A DNA stretch of 64,000 nucleotides, taken from NCBI GenBank assembly GCA_000827325.1, contig KN832884.1, forward strand, positions 718,953-782,952, read 5' to 3'. The translations under genes and the position numbers were made by a program. This DNA comes from Oidiodendron maius Zn (Eukaryota > Ascomycota > Leotiomycetes > Myxotrichaceae). Shown here piece after piece: positions 35,912 through 48,375 of this stretch (position 1 is its first letter; every line of letters starts with the position of its first letter). A model generated the notes under the pieces. The model saw only the letters and a list, made by a program, of their open reading frames with translations. It ran no database searches and was not told where the DNA came from.

Positions 35912-38683
35912 ATGTCTGCCGAATCTGTCGCTCCAGAAACACCCGCAGCTCAATGGGCTTCCGAGCCAGCTCAAGATCCTTGCGGGGCGCCCAAAAGGAA
36001 GCTGCCGAGTAAGACTGGCAGGCAAAGGTTCAAACCACAGCTCTCTTGCACGCTCTGCAGGACTCGAAAGTAAGTTTAATTTAATGCATACTATGCTAGA
36101 AGGCACTTGCGTAACAATACCCTGGTTATGTGGCCCCAGCTCCACAGCTGGAATACCTCAGAGACTTGGGCTTTGCAGCTCTATTGGCTTTATTCTGCCC
36201 TAAATATCGGTTCTAAAACTTCTCGTCTGACTAATTGCAGACTCAAGTGTGACAGAAATCAGCCCTGCCAAAATTGCACCAAGCGGGACCTGGCTTCATC
36301 ATGCACTTTTATCCACGCTGGCCTCCACGACAAGAGTCTTGCGAGCGTCCACAAGTCAAGCACAGGATCCCATGATATCCATGACCGAATCCGTCTCCTT
36401 GAAGAGCTAGTTGTCTCGTTCATGCACAAGACAGCTGAGAAGCTACCCCGTGATGCACCGACAAGTATTCAGACTCTATCACAAGCAGATAATGCCTCAC
36501 GGCATGATACTTTTGAGGATGACCTAGGGACGAGTTCAGATTCACTGGGGCGTATCTGCATAGATGATGAGCATCCGAATTATGTTGGTGCAATTCATTG
36601 GTCGGCCATCTTAGATAGTGTAAGCGGCCTGGCGGTCTTCCATTTACCGTATTATCAATCGAAGCTGACAATATGGCATTATAGATTGCAGGTCTTAGAG
36701 ATTTACTGGAGGACGCCGAAAATGCACAAACCCCAGGAAAGGTTGACGTACCTGCTCCTATCGGACCAGAATTGCTTGTAGGAGGCATTGCAAGAGCGTC
36801 AAAAAGTGAGATCTTGGCAACAATTCCTCCACGGTCTATTGCCGGTCTTCTTGTAGCTCGATTCTTCCGATCACAGGAGTTTTGCTCTACAGTCCATGTA
36901 CCAACCTTCAAAAAGGAGGTACCTCTCTCCTCACTTTACTTTCATCACTTGATCCTAACTATGCGTAGTATGAAGAATTTTGGGCTGACCCTGAAGCTGC
37001 TTCAGTCATGTGGATAGGACTTCTATTCTCAATCATGACCTTAGTACTGAGCGTAGAGGTCATAACTAACGAAGAGCCATCTAGCATAGCAGACCATGTG
37101 GTGCGCGATCCTCTAGTCATGATCAAAGTCTATCGCGAGAAGACTGTACAGTGCTTAATCCTTGCGGACTATACCCAACCACGCCCCTACGCCATCGAGA
37201 CACTTTTAATGTACTTTCTAGTGGACAGTTTCTCTCCTACCGCTTCTCATGTTGGCTCATGGATGATCATGGGTATCATATCACGCGTTGCTATGCGGCT
37301 TGGCCTCCATCGCGATGCGTCCCATTACCCAAATATATCTATAGTACAGGGAGAAATTCAAAGAAGGCATTGGGCTCTCATCGAGCACATGGATCTTCAG
37401 ACTTCATGCCAAGTCGGACTGCCAAGAAATATAAGAGAAGGGATGTTCGACACGAAACCACCAAGCAATCTTCTCGACGAGGACTTTGACGAGCATTGTA
37501 CCGCTCTTCCTCCTTCGCGACCTCTAACTGATCACACGCCAATTGCATATCCGCTGATGAAACATGCTATCACAAGAGTGTACGGCGTGATTGTTGACAA
37601 AACTAGCTCCATTAACCCTATCTCATATGATGAGATTATGAGCTTAGATTCTCAGCTTAACAAGGCATATCAGCAAGTTCCTGATGACCTAAGGGTTCAC
37701 AATATTGAAGACCTTTCCATAGGTACACCTGACCTTCGAGTTAAGAAGTTCTCACTTGATCTCTGTTATCAGAGAGCCCGGTGCGTTCTTCATCGGCGAT
37801 TCCTTGTTATGATGAAGTCGCCAGGTATAACACCTTACTGGTATTCCGCAAAAGTATGTGTCGATTCTGCCATGCAAATATTAAAGTCGCAGGCAATTAT
37901 CTACACTGAAACGAAACCCGGGAAAGCTCTCTGTAATCAACAATGGAAGTTATCTTCATTAATGACACATGACTATTTACTAGCAGCAATGCTTATCTGT
38001 ATGTACCTTAGTCATACAACCGTCGAGACACCATCTGACCCAGAGGCGGGCTCTGATCGGTTGCCTATCACGTGGACTAGAAATGAACTTCTTCATGCTT
38101 TGGAGGAGTCCCAGAAGATTTCGGAAGAGGCAAGCAGTACATCAAAGGATTCTGCAAAAGTATCCAAGGTGTTGAAGTTATTGCTCTCAAGGCTCAGAGG
38201 AAGTGAACAATCAGTTTCAATGTCTGGTGTGCAACTACATCCTGGCATTGCATCTCCACCTACTACAAATGGATCTTCGCCAAACGGCAAGTCTTTTTCA
38301 GAGTGCTCAATTTGTTGAGATCATTCGCTAATCGCGGTATAGTGGCATATTCAGAGAACAAGAATGGGATACGACATTACCCGTCGAATGCAACTGGTCT
38401 TATATCCGCGTTTGATCATGCCGGGATTATCCAACTTTTCCCGCAATCCGCAATGGAGAGTGTTCAATCATCACAAGTACTTTCAGATCAAGCAGAACTG
38501 GACTGGGTAAGTACATCACACGACTAAGAGTTCGCACACTAATGCACGTAATTTTCTTAGGATTTATGGGAGACACAGTTCCAGACTAACTTTCTAGATG
38601 CCACGCCTGATCTTTGGAATATTGACACTGGTACAGTATCTTCGTCAGAAAACAATATTGATATGATGCAGTTAGGTCGATGA
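35912..38683 (+). CDS. Zn2Cys6 transcription factor with fungal_trans domain
   Basis: Nuclear regulator. The first exon starts at 35912 and ends in CTLCRTRK; an intron (GTAAGT...TTGCAG) splits the cluster, which continues LKCDRNQPCQNC...SSC, giving CX2CX6CX5CX2CX8C. A second intron at about 36617-36690 leads into a linker, then VARFFRSQEFCSTVHVP begins the fungal_trans region, with the family motif MGIISRVAMRLGLHRD near 37280 and RRHWALIEHMDLQTS near 37365. The frame closes at 38318. At least one further intron near 38220-38305 and one at about 38505-38560 are needed to reach the last exon, whose stop is 38681-38683. The first of these C-terminal junctions is unresolved. The MULE inserted in its promoter or 5' UTR. 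Target genes unknown; the SDR and reductases to the right are candidates only by position. Confidence 0.85.
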
Positions 38684-38822
38684 AACATTGGTTTGGAGCC
38701 GCTTATAAAATTTATAACATCCTGATATGAGGTTCTATTATACATGGAAAATGGGATACAGTAGTATACAATTTATCAAGTTGAAATGATTATTCTCTCC
38801 ACTCCGTCTAGATGCAAATCTA

Positions 38823-39827
38823 TTACTCTTCCATCCCAATTGACTTCATTGTCGTGGCCCAGCATCTCTCCGCGTCCTCCCGGTGGTATGCATAAGGGCC
38901 ATGTCCCGGATCAATAGGACGATAGCCCTTCTTGAGCGGCTCACTTATGCTGCACCTCTCGAGATACTTCCCTCCCTTTCCCTCCAAACTCTTTGCAGTC
39001 GCAGCCCACACTGTCGTCGAGCAGCCTTGCTCGGGATTCTGCATGATATTCAAAACCCTCATTATTCCGGACCGGAAAATCATGAATGTGTCTGATAAGC
39101 TTGGCCTCTGCAATCCAGTCCGAATTCCACCTGGATGTACACTCCAGCCATGAAGTCCCTGCGAGCCGTATCGCCTCTCAATCTCGTTCGCCATGTACAC
39201 ATTTGCCAGTTTGCTCTGGCTATAACCGTATACAGGATCGTACCCGCGTCTCTCCAAATTCAAATCCGTGACGTCAATGCGAGCTTCGCGATGGGCCGTC
39301 GAGGAGAGCGCAACTACACGAGAGTGGAAACCCGGCGTCACAGATTCAAGCAGTATTTGCTTCAAGAGTTGAAATAAAAGAAAGTGTGACACGTGGTTGG
39401 TGCCCCAATGAGTCTCGAAGCCATCCTTGGTTCTGCCTTTTGGAACGTGTCTGACTCCGGCATTGGTGATCAAGATGTTCAGTGTCTTCGTCCTCTGCTT
39501 AATCTCCTCTGCACAAGCTCGCACGCTGTCCAAAGACTCTAAATCGAGTTTCAGTAGATCGACTTTGCCTGGTTCCAGAATCCCCTCAAGTGCCTGCTTT
39601 CCTTTCTCCATGTTTCGTGCCGTGAGAAAGAGTCTAGCTCCCGTCATTTTCAGTGCGCGAGCCGTCTCAATCCCAAGGCCAGAGGAGCATCCTGTGATCA
39701 CGATGACTTTGTCGTTAAGTTTCCCAACAAGCCCTTCGTCTTCGAGAACTTCCCTGGCCGTAGGACGGCTGTCCCCTGGACCTTTCGGCGTTTTCCATGC
39801 TTCAGCGTACTTGGCACTGACGTCCAT
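38823..39827 (-). CDS. Short-chain dehydrogenase (retinol dehydrogenase-like)
   Basis: Intronless 334-residue NAD(P)-dependent oxidoreductase. It has an N-terminal extension of ~40 residues, the Rossmann motif TGCSSGLG, FLTARNMEKG after strand 2, LDLESLDSVRA, NAG in LITNAGV, Ser of VALSSTAH, and the catalytic YSQSK. HPGGIRTGLQ follows as in the family's C-terminal NADP clamp. Related fungal proteins are annotated as WW-domain oxidoreductase or retinol dehydrogenase. It is convergent with the Zn2Cys6 gene, with only ~140 bp between the stops. Catalytic residues complete; substrate unknown. Confidence 0.93.
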   Translation of the reverse strand: MDVSAKYAEAWKTPKGPGDSRPTAREVLEDEGLVGKLNDKVIVITGCSSGLGIETARALKMTGARLFLTARNMEKGKQALEGILEPGKVDLLKLDLESLDSVRACAEEIKQRTKTLNILITNAGVRHVPKGRTKDGFETHWGTNHVSHFLLFQLLKQILLESVTPGFHSRVVALSSTAHREARIDVTDLNLERRGYDPVYGYSQSKLANVYMANEIERRYGSQGLHGWSVHPGGIRTGLQRPSLSDTFMIFRSGIMRVLNIMQNPEQGCSTTVWAATAKSLEGKGGKYLERCSISEPLKKGYRPIDPGHGPYAYHREDAERCWATTMKSIGMEE

Positions 39828-40542
39828 ATGAGCAAAATCGAGTAGTTGTTTATTGGTTCAAGATAGATAGTTAGTCTGTATTTAAATAGGAGTATATGTA
39901 TTTTATTTGTTGCGTAAAATATCGCTTTCATTGAGCTTTTGGATATTGAATGAAGATGCGTTGGATCGAGGCTCCATTGCTTGCAAGATATATAGTACCG
40001 AAAACGGATATCAAAACACTTTAGATCCGCCCTGATCAAACTAAACTGACGGCCTTAACAGCTGGCACACAATCCTCTCCTACTTGCAGATATTGACCAT
40101 TCACTCCAGTTCTGATTGGTGACTCTCATGGTCATGGTTGAGTGCACGTGATGACACCTTTTCGCATACAAAAGTTAAATCCGAACCTCCGTCACTACGG
40201 CTGACAGGGTTTCTACTGAATATGTTCCAAATCTGGTATCTCCATATTGAAGTCAATTCTGATGTCTTGGACAGATTAGTAATTACAGCATGGCTCTAAT
40301 GCAGAGTTCGGCATTAACAAGTAAAGTCAATTGCTTGTGGCGGAGTTAACTCGCAACTTGCAGATAAACTGGACAACCCTGCCGCTATATTAGCGATACC
40401 TCTTCTTTTGCTTGGCTGCCGTCTAGCACATTTCTTTACCATATATTCTTTCATCTGGAACCTAAGTGATACCTGAAGGATTAGTTTCACTGCTTATCTT
40501 TCTCATAGGACGTAAAGCATCAACTTGTCAAATATTTTCGTA
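39828..40542. other. Intergenic, divergent promoter region
   Basis: About 715 bp between the divergent SDR and aldo-keto reductase starts. No gene; AT-rich around 39840-39920. Probably promoters for both genes. Confidence 0.5.
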
Positions 40543-41716
40543 ATGCCATTTTATACCCCACCATCACCGCCAAAGTCTCTTCTTGATAGACATAGGGTGC
40601 TCAGTCCCACAGCGTCAGTGAGAGTCAGCCCGATATGCCTCGGGGCAATGAATTTTGGAGATGAGTGGCGAGTCTCAGTGTATTTATTCTAAGCAGTAAC
40701 TTGTATTAACTTTCAATTGCAGGACAGATTATATGGGAGAATGTTCTAAAGAGACAACATTTGGAATGTTAGATTATTTCTATTCCCAGGGTGGAAATTT
40801 CATCGACACTGCCTGCAACTATCAGAATGAACAGTCAGAAATGTGGTTAGGGGAGTGGATGGCTGCTCGACAGAACCGCGACCAGATTGTCCTAGCGACT
40901 AAGTTCACAACAAATTTTCAATTTTACAAGGGTCAGGAAGGTCGAATAACTTCAAATTTCGGAGGTAATAGTGCCAAGTCTCTCTATGTCACTGTCGAAG
41001 CCTCACTCAAGAAACTCCAAACCTCATACATTGACATTTTATACATCCACTGGTGGGATTCGGTCACATCGGTTCCCGAACTGATGAATGCCCTCAATAT
41101 CCTCATCAGAGATCGCAAGGTACTTTATCTTGGTGCATCTGACTGTCCTGCTTGGTTTGTAGCCAAGTGCAATCAATATGCTAGAGACAATGGTATGAGT
41201 GGTTTCGTTGTGTATCAAGGTCGATGGAGTGCAGCTAATCGTGACTTCGAGCGTGATATCTTGAGCCTCTGTCAAGAGGACGGCATGGCAATTGCCCCAT
41301 GGGGTGCTCTTGGTATGGGATATTTCAAGACAAAAGCACAGCTTGAAGCCGCTGAGGGTCGTCAACTATCGTACCCGAATCCAAATGCCCCGGCTGTCAG
41401 TGCAGTGCTCGAGAAAATCGCCGAGCATAAAGGTACACTTATAACAAGTGTGGCCCTTGCCTACGTCATGCATAAGGCGCCATATGTGTTTCCGATTTGC
41501 GGTGGCCGCAAAATCGAGCATCTAAAATCGAATATCGAAGCACTAGGTCTTGAACTCGGCGAGGAAGACATCAAGGAAATCGAGTCGGCTGTGCCTTTCG
41601 ATTTGGGCTTCCCATTTTCGGTGACTGGAACACGACCAGAAGAAGCGCAACTGATGAATACGAGAGGTACGTTCGACTATGTGAAAGGGCCTCAACCAAT
41701 TGCACCACAAAAATGA
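40543..41716 (+). CDS. Aldo-keto reductase (aryl-alcohol dehydrogenase type)
   Basis: NADPH-dependent reductase of the AAD/YdjG-like AKR family. Exon 1 (40543-40667) gives the N-terminus LLDRHRVLSPTASVRVSPICLGAMNFG; exon 2 is 40723-41716; total 372 residues. Visible family elements: GGNFIDTACNYQ (Asp and Tyr of the catalytic tetrad), LATKF (Lys), YIDILYIHWWD (His), then APWGALGMGYF and ICGGRKIEHLKSN in the cofactor-binding end. The best-fitting donor is GC (GCGAGT at 40668), preserving the conserved Trp of FGDEW. A weak GT three bases upstream is also in frame. AAD enzymes reduce aromatic aldehydes; in fungi they occur in secondary-metabolite clusters and lignin-related metabolism. Catalytic residues complete. 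Confidence 0.92.
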
Positions 41717-41869
41717 GAGAGGAGATAGAACCATGTGGGCAGCAACGGAACATAAATTTGGAGAGCGTCTTGACGTATTTTGCCTCTCGTGTGGCGGCTT
41801 TTTGTCAACGAATGTCGCAGCAGTGCATGCAGTCAGAGGCTGAGCGCTAGTTATACAAATATCTTCATC

Positions 41870-43978
41870 TTACACTATAAGCGTCATATTCAAGTCATTC
41901 ATAGCATCCCTCACTCTAATCCGCCTTCCGTCTCGTTTCTGTCTCTTGCAAATATCTTCAAGTAACTCCCTCGACTTCTTAATATAACCACCCCAGTGTT
42001 CCAATTCAGTCATGTATGACAGTATCCAATCTCGATAAATCTCATCAGTCGTTTCAATCCCAGCGACGAAGAGGGGAAGGGGCCAGAGTAGTGATCTCGG
42101 CGTGTCAAGGTATTTTGCCTTGCGAAAGCGGTAGGAGATGCGAATAATTTCATGCGCTGCTTCTTGGGATTCTGAATCGGTGCGAATGTCAGGTTTCAGA
42201 ATGCGATTCAGGAGGATGGTGGCAGAGAGGTGGAGGGCAATAACGGTGAGAGCATGGAAGGCTGTGCGGTCGACGCCATCGTTCTCACTGGGGAAGGAAG
42301 GCGAGAAAAGTATTTGGCATTCCTAGTTATACAAGTTAACATTGCACCACTAAATTTCATATTGATTTCATAGACTTACAGCACGTATGCGAGATAGATT
42401 GGCCCGAATCGCTTGAATTTTTGCGCTTCTCAGCTCCTCGAGCATAGCATCTCCACTATCAGGTGGGTGTTCCTCATTCCAAGTCTCGAAATTGTTTAAA
42501 CTGCTGAATATCGATAATACGTCATCGCATTTCATGTGGCAAGGTTCCTGTCGAAGATCATCTTGGAGTTCTGTTGCAGGATAGCTGTCTCCGTAGCAGG
42601 CACTTAGGTAGGACTGTCCACCAGAAACAACTCTAAGAGAGGAGAGTCCGTCTAAGTCAATAAGAACGCTTATCAAGTCTTTCTGCTTCGTCGAGCGGCC
42701 TGGTCTCCGGAATTTCTGATTCCCAAAGAGCGACGAGCGGAGGTCAAGGTATGCCAGCCAAGTGAGCAATCGACGATCCAGCGTGTTCATGCTCCCATTT
42801 AATTCTCTCCAGTGCTCTTCAAAAAGGTCCCGTATTGAATCCAGTCGATCATAGAGTGACTTGTAGTCGCAGAGCATAACATCACATTGGCTCAGGAAAT
42901 ATGATGTGGACAGCATCATATATAACTTTTCTGATTTCTCCGATGCCTTTCTTAAGAATCCATCAGAACTAGCATTGCCTCGAAGTTCAGATATAATGCT
43001 CTTCACAGAGTTTGACGCTGACACGTAATATTCGGCACCAGAGTATGCAGAATTTTGCTCTCTGCATGAGAGGTAGCAGCATGTCCAGCTCAAGATGCCG
43101 TGTCGCAGTGGGGATTCAGGGCGCTTTCTAGTCGAATTAAGCATATAACTGTACGGATTCCAGGGTGAAGATTTGGCCGTCAATAATTTCGGCATGTTAC
43201 TTTCGTGCTGATTCAAAAGGGATATATTAGAGTGTGAATTTCCATAGAATTGACGAACTTGAGGTGGAATATGCCAAATGTTGTTTAGGTCGATTGGAAA
43301 TGTCGCAGATGTGAAAGCATCCAGTCCTTCCGAGACACTGAAGTCAGTCGGGTTGCGAAGATCCGTAGGGATTTCGATGTCTGCTTCATCTCGCTCAGTT
43401 GCAGCTACTTCAATTTGAGACATTCGATTGCCATATGTCGACATTCCAGAGAGGTCATTGGATCCATTGTACGAGAAATTATGAGGCGAAAAACTTCCCC
43501 AAAGGTCGGCGTCGAAAAAAGGCAAATACTGTTGCTTCTGCACACTGCTGAACCGACTTTCAGGGTCTAGCTCCACCGAAGGGGCAGTCATATCAAAAGA
43601 TCCATTGTTCAGTCCAGTAGATACCCAAAGGAGAATATCCTGAGGCAAGCTCGCGACTATCTGCCCATTTTCCTGTGACGATTCTTCTGTCTCCCCACTC
43701 CTGAGAGCTTGTGGACTCGCAGTCGCAGCCGGCTCCGACCCTGATACGTTGGATGGACTTTCCGTATTTCGCTGCGTTGCCCCTATCGGAGTCCAGTTCT
43801 TAAAATTATAGTGAAAAGAAGGCGTGCATGTGAGGTTGAGCTGCTGACAGTTATTGCAGGGAGACATTTGCACTACACACTTCACTCGACGACGGCGACA
43901 GGTGAGACACCCCAGAACAGATCGCGCACCCCTTGCGCGCTTCTGTCGGACCTGAGACGATGGAGTAGACGGAGACAT
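41870..43978 (-). CDS. Zn2Cys6 transcription factor
   Basis: The main exon (43978 to about 42382) starts with a basic tail and the cluster CLTCRRRRVKCVVQMSPCNNCQQLNLTC, spacing CX2CX6CX6CX2CX6C. A low-complexity Ser/Thr-rich region and a helical fungal-specific domain (Fungal_trans_2-like) follow. A short intron (about 42318-42381, GTAAGT...ACTAG) leads to a last exon continuing ECQILFSPSFPSEND and ending at 41870 with NDLNMTLIV. About 680 residues. The stop lies only ~150 bp from the convergent aldo-keto reductase, and the gene is followed by the Dal5-like transporter on the same strand. Possible local regulator of the 38.8-49.2 kb metabolic genes; inference from position. Confidence 0.87.
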
Positions 43979-44350
43979 TGTACATATCTCCTTGCATGCT
44001 CACGCGACTTCTGATGAGAAAGAAGTAGGTATCTAAAGCCGGTCGCCGTGACTGGATGTTAGATGAATTAGCGTGCACTGCTTATCTCCCCGCATCGCTA
44101 ATGTTGGGCCTATGAAACCCCACCAAGGCATATCCCACGGTGAAGATGATATATAAGCGTGGAATACATTCAACGTTCGCATTACTTCACCTTCATGTTC
44201 TCAAGGTATTTAATTATCACAGGTCGAGTAATATAATCAAAAGGGAGAGATACAGTCGCGCGCATCTTTTAGGAACTCATTTTACAGCAGCGTAGTCAGA
44301 GGTGAGATCCAATTCCCATATATCTAGATTATTTTCATTTATCTACAGGC
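43979..44350. other. Intergenic, regulator promoter
   Basis: About 370 bp upstream of the Zn2Cys6 gene and downstream of the MFS gene, both on the minus strand. No gene seen. Confidence 0.5.
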
Positions 44351-46374
44351 TTAATAAACATATCTGAAATTGGCATGCTCCTTATCCGTTAAATCCAAGA
44401 AATCATATACCGTCGAGTCGGCTTCGCCTTGGCTGACAGTTGCTATTCGGTCACGCCGACGATTCTCAAAGTAGAGATACGCTCTATGTTGAAGTTAGCA
44501 AGTGCTGGTTACGAAATGTTTAAGAGACGTACACCAGAGCTATTTCAATAACAATCATAAGAGAAACCGAGACATAAACTGCTCGGAAGCCAGTTGGATA
44601 TCGAGGGCTCTCGCTAGCGAGGAAGAAGTGAGGGGTAATAATTTGGCCTACACTGTATCCCATGAACATCATGACCTATGTTTATCAGTATTCTTCTGTG
44701 TCCTCAATTCTTTCAGATGCAGTTGACGTACTCCACAAGTTGCCTTCTTTGTGAAGCCGCCAATATTGGAAGACACGAGACTAATACACATAATATATGG
44801 GATCGTGTTGACGAATAAAACTAGGTGACATTAGTAAAGGTATAGTGCAGATTCTGCATTGTGGGCTTACTGTAAAATGCCCCGAGACGACCATGCGCAT
44901 TGGAATCGGGTAATGCTTTAAGGGATTAGCACTTGCAAAACGGCCACCTGGCATCGAGGCTTACTGCTAACGAGCACAGCTCCAATCAGAACAATAGCGT
45001 TTGCTATTATCATCAAGGCACATCTGAAGTTCGAGAATACCTGAGACGCAATTCCAGCTATAACAACAGAGCATAGCTGGATTGAATCTTCAGGAAAAGA
45101 CATCAATGTCGCTTGTCTATCGGAATATCCAAGTCCTGTCAGAACAATTTTATCAAACTATTTCTGTCAGCACGTCGTATATCAATGTACAGAGCGATTC
45201 GTGACTAACAGAAGTAAGTGCGCCTCCTGGAATGCACTGTAACAGAGCCATAGAAGTTAGCATCCACGCTTGTGGATCTCTGAGCGCCTCCTTGACCTGG
45301 GAGGTCTTATATCGGCGATTCTCAATACCAGTGTGATTTTTTATGACCTTAAAACTGTTAGACTTTATGACCCTATGTGACAGTATTAAAACTTGCCCTC
45401 ATGACAGCGATTTTCCTTTCTTTCTCGGTCAAGAACCATGCCGTCATTGGCGACGTCGGAAGGAAAAAGTAAAGGAAGATACCCCATCCGATCGTAAGAG
45501 GGCCAAAAATGAGAAAGATAACCTATATATTCAATATCAGCCGCTGATTATTCGTTGACAGAAATACGTACCTGCCAAGTAGCATATTTAGCCGTCGGGG
45601 ACGTGTCGCCGGAGACCCCATATGTAATAGAATCGGCAATAAATGATCCGATTCCACCGCCTGCCCACCAAATAGAAGCACGGAGGGGTTGCTCTCTCCT
45701 TGTCCAATATTGACCCACAATGACTGTTAAGATAGGAGACAGACAAGTCTCAAATGCACCCAAGAAGAAGCGACAGGTAGCCAAGGTGGCGAAAGAATTC
45801 GTAGCAGCCATACACGTAGTTACCATGCCCCAGAGAAGCACCATTACTCCAAAGTATTTTCCAATGGGAAGTTTCTGCATGAGAACCGAACTGGGATACT
45901 GGGCGATGAGATAGCCGAAGTAGAAGATGGAATTTACCCAGCTGTATTGCTGGCCGACGAGGTGCTAGAACTATGTTTAGCTTCAAGTTTGACAAGAATT
46001 TCTCGAGGGCCATACATCATCTGTCCGGATACCAAATATCGAAGCTTCGGACAATGCGACTTTGTCTATGAATGAAAATATATATGTCAGAGTTAACTGC
46101 AATAGTGTTAGCAAGGGAATGGGAGATAGCATTGGGGTTAGAATACCATAGTCAGCAAAATTAAGTCCAGCTTCCACCGAACCCAAATTGCTTCCTTGTC
46201 CGTATACTCAAAGGAATCCTCAGTTCCAGCGAATAAATCAGCTGCATCGTCATGGTCGGTATTGCGAAGAGCTTCCTTCGTGTCTAGGATATCGGTCTGG
46301 TCGATTCTTGTTTCTGTGGCTGGCGCCAAGGTATCATCGCCAAGGTTGGGCTGTTGTTTTTCGGACATATCCAT
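44351..46374 (-). CDS. MFS transporter, allantoate permease (Dal5)-like
   Basis: Anion:cation symporter subfamily of the MFS (allantoate, nicotinate, pantothenate or related organic anions) in the plasma membrane. Multi-exon on the minus strand. The N-terminal tail is acidic and precedes KEAIWVRWKLDLILLTMVF (TM1 entry), then the usual DKVALSEASIFG motif. The middle exon has TCRFFLGAFETCLSP and REQPLRASIWWAGGGIG, both strong markers of this subfamily. Downstream exons have FLPTSP, RPDPQAW-like segments, and the tail ends YFENRRRDRI...DLTDKEH...FRYVY with stop at 44351. The C-terminal motif RRRDR...DLTD...NFRYVY is characteristic. Internal exon ends were not all fixed. Neighbours on the same strand include the Zn2Cys6 regulator. 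Confidence 0.88.
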
Positions 46375-46995
46375 CGTCTATGTTAAATGGAATTGGAGTA
46401 CTTCGACAATTCCCCTAGGGGATGAAATAGCATTTGTTGGAAGAAGCTGCAGAGTTGGAAACAGGCATTATCGGTGATAAAGTAGGCACAAGACAACCCC
46501 CACTTCTTGTGCTACCCCGGAATTTAACACAATGTGAGATGATAAGGAACTGTGCGACTACGACTCGTCCATATCTAGGAATGCTGTGCAAGGCTCATGG
46601 TGTCAGGGCGAATTTCCTGTTCACGATTTGAGAATTTACCCCACCATCGTCAATGGGACCGGAATAGGAAATTTCACGAGGAGAAGTGGAGTGGCTTGCA
46701 AATGTCACTAGGTCCACTTGGGAAAAGATCCTTATCCGTCGTTAACAGCTCCCGATTGGGAAACGTTGGAGATAGCATAGTCCGGGTCAATACCGGAGGT
46801 GGAATTCACGAGACATGGAAAGAGGCACTTTAACGATATTTCTAATTAGTGTTTATACGGTCAGACTCACTCAATAGATATATCAACAGGGATGGCCCCT
46901 CATTTTTGGCATAATCCGCTGAAGGATCTTAGTGTCACGTGACAAAGTTCCTCTCTTTTCAATATCTTTTGGTCATTACCCCTATCTCTTAGGCC
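46375..46995. other. Intergenic, divergent promoter region
   Basis: About 620 bp between the divergent MFS and C45-type genes. It probably holds promoters for both. Frames here lack domains. Confidence 0.5.
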
Positions 46996-48375
46996 ATGGT
47001 TATGCTATACAGCGGCGATAATGGAGGTGATGCTCCATCTCCGACGTATCAACATGTAGTGGTGCGAGGCCTTCCATATGAAAGAGGATTTTCTCATGGC
47101 ACTCAAGCAAGATCAAAAGTTCGCGCCAATGTGGAATATTATGAGCAACCTGGGAAATTAGCTGAAGGGTAATTTCTGTTCCATAAATTTCAAGCAATAA
47201 CAAAACTGATGGCGTATATATATAGCCCATTGATGTCAAATATTATCAAGCATGTTTACATTCCAGCTATTAAAACGCACTATCCAAGTGGCCTCGAGGA
47301 GATGCAAGGAATTGCTGCTGGCGCCGACGTATCCCTCGAGTCAGTCATCCTGCTCAATGCACGATATGACCTTGCCAGACTGGGTGACAAGAGTGCGATT
47401 CAGACACCATTGGTTGAGACAAACGACACTAAGACAACTCAAGATGATTCGGCAAATGAGTGCACAAGCGCCGTCTTCCTGAAAGAGAGTACAGAGGGCG
47501 GCGATGTCATAAATGCCCAAAACTGGGACATGTCTGCCAGGCTGTGGCTTACAGATGCAGTCATCTATCTAGAGGTTCATCCTGATCCTTCAGAACACAA
47601 ACCTTCTATGTTCTTCGTTACTGAAGCAGGCCAACTCGGTCGTTCGGGCATGAATTCCAATGGTCTCGGCGTCACTGCGAATTCTCTCATGTCGACGGAT
47701 GACTATACTCCCAATCCTCGAGATGCACAGTTTAAGCCCGTATTACCAATCTCGCTTCTCCGCCGTATGATTCTTGAGTGTGACCATTTTTCTGAAGCTC
47801 TGACTGCCGCGCAGAATTTTCCTCGTCACGTCTCCAATAACCTCACAATCGCAACCGCCGATGGATTTGGAATGTGTCTCGAAATCACTCCAGATCGAGT
47901 GTACAAAGTGTATGGCAATATAGATGACAACTACCTCATTCACACGAACCACTTTACCCACAACGGTTTCGAGTCTCGTAAGGATGTTCTGGACAGATAC
48001 CCCGGTGGCAGCAGCTGGTTCAGACGCCGACGCTTTGAGAAGGGTATCCGACGCTTTAAAGATGGTAACCTCTCGAATGAAAAAATCATAAATGCGTTCT
48101 CGGATCACTTGAGTCACCCCGAGTCCCTCTGCTGTCACCCGGATGATAATCCCGTCGACGCAATTATTGGGAATCTCCCAGGGTATCCGTTCCGAAGCTC
48201 TAGCGCGACAGTTGCCTGTGTGCTGTACAATCTCACGCAGAAGACTGTTACTGTTTGTAAGGGGCCTCCATGTCAGGGAACGTTCCAGAAATTTGAACTG
48301 AAGGGTCAAAAAGCATTGAGGGAGACGAAGGAGACGACCAATGGAGTCAAGAAATCTCGCCCAGAGATTCCCTAA
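46996..48375 (+). CDS. C45 acyltransferase-type Ntn hydrolase
   Basis: Homolog of acyl-CoA:6-aminopenicillanate acyltransferase (peptidase C45), an N-terminal nucleophile enzyme that activates by cutting itself just before a cysteine. Exons 46996-47168 and 47226-48375 join to 440 residues. The short N-terminal subunit has RGLPYERGFSHGTQAR, then GLEEMQGIAAGADVS and LLNARYD. The probable nucleophile is the Cys in NECTSAVF, codon near 47461. The beta chain continues with NAQNWDM, TEAGQLGRSGMNSNGLG and CLEITPD, and ends with TVACVLYNLTQKTVTVCKGPPC. No peroxisomal SKL-type ending is seen, unlike the penicillin enzyme. Substrate unknown; no NRPS or IPNS gene is in the window, so penicillin synthesis is not implied. 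Confidence 0.88.

Noticed and set aside
47743-48309. 188-codon minus frame over the C45 gene
   Set aside because: Antisense shadow of the beta-chain exon.
46996-48375. Calling the C45 gene penDE (penicillin synthesis)
   Set aside because: No NRPS or isopenicillin N synthase in the window and no peroxisomal tail; only the fold family is supported.
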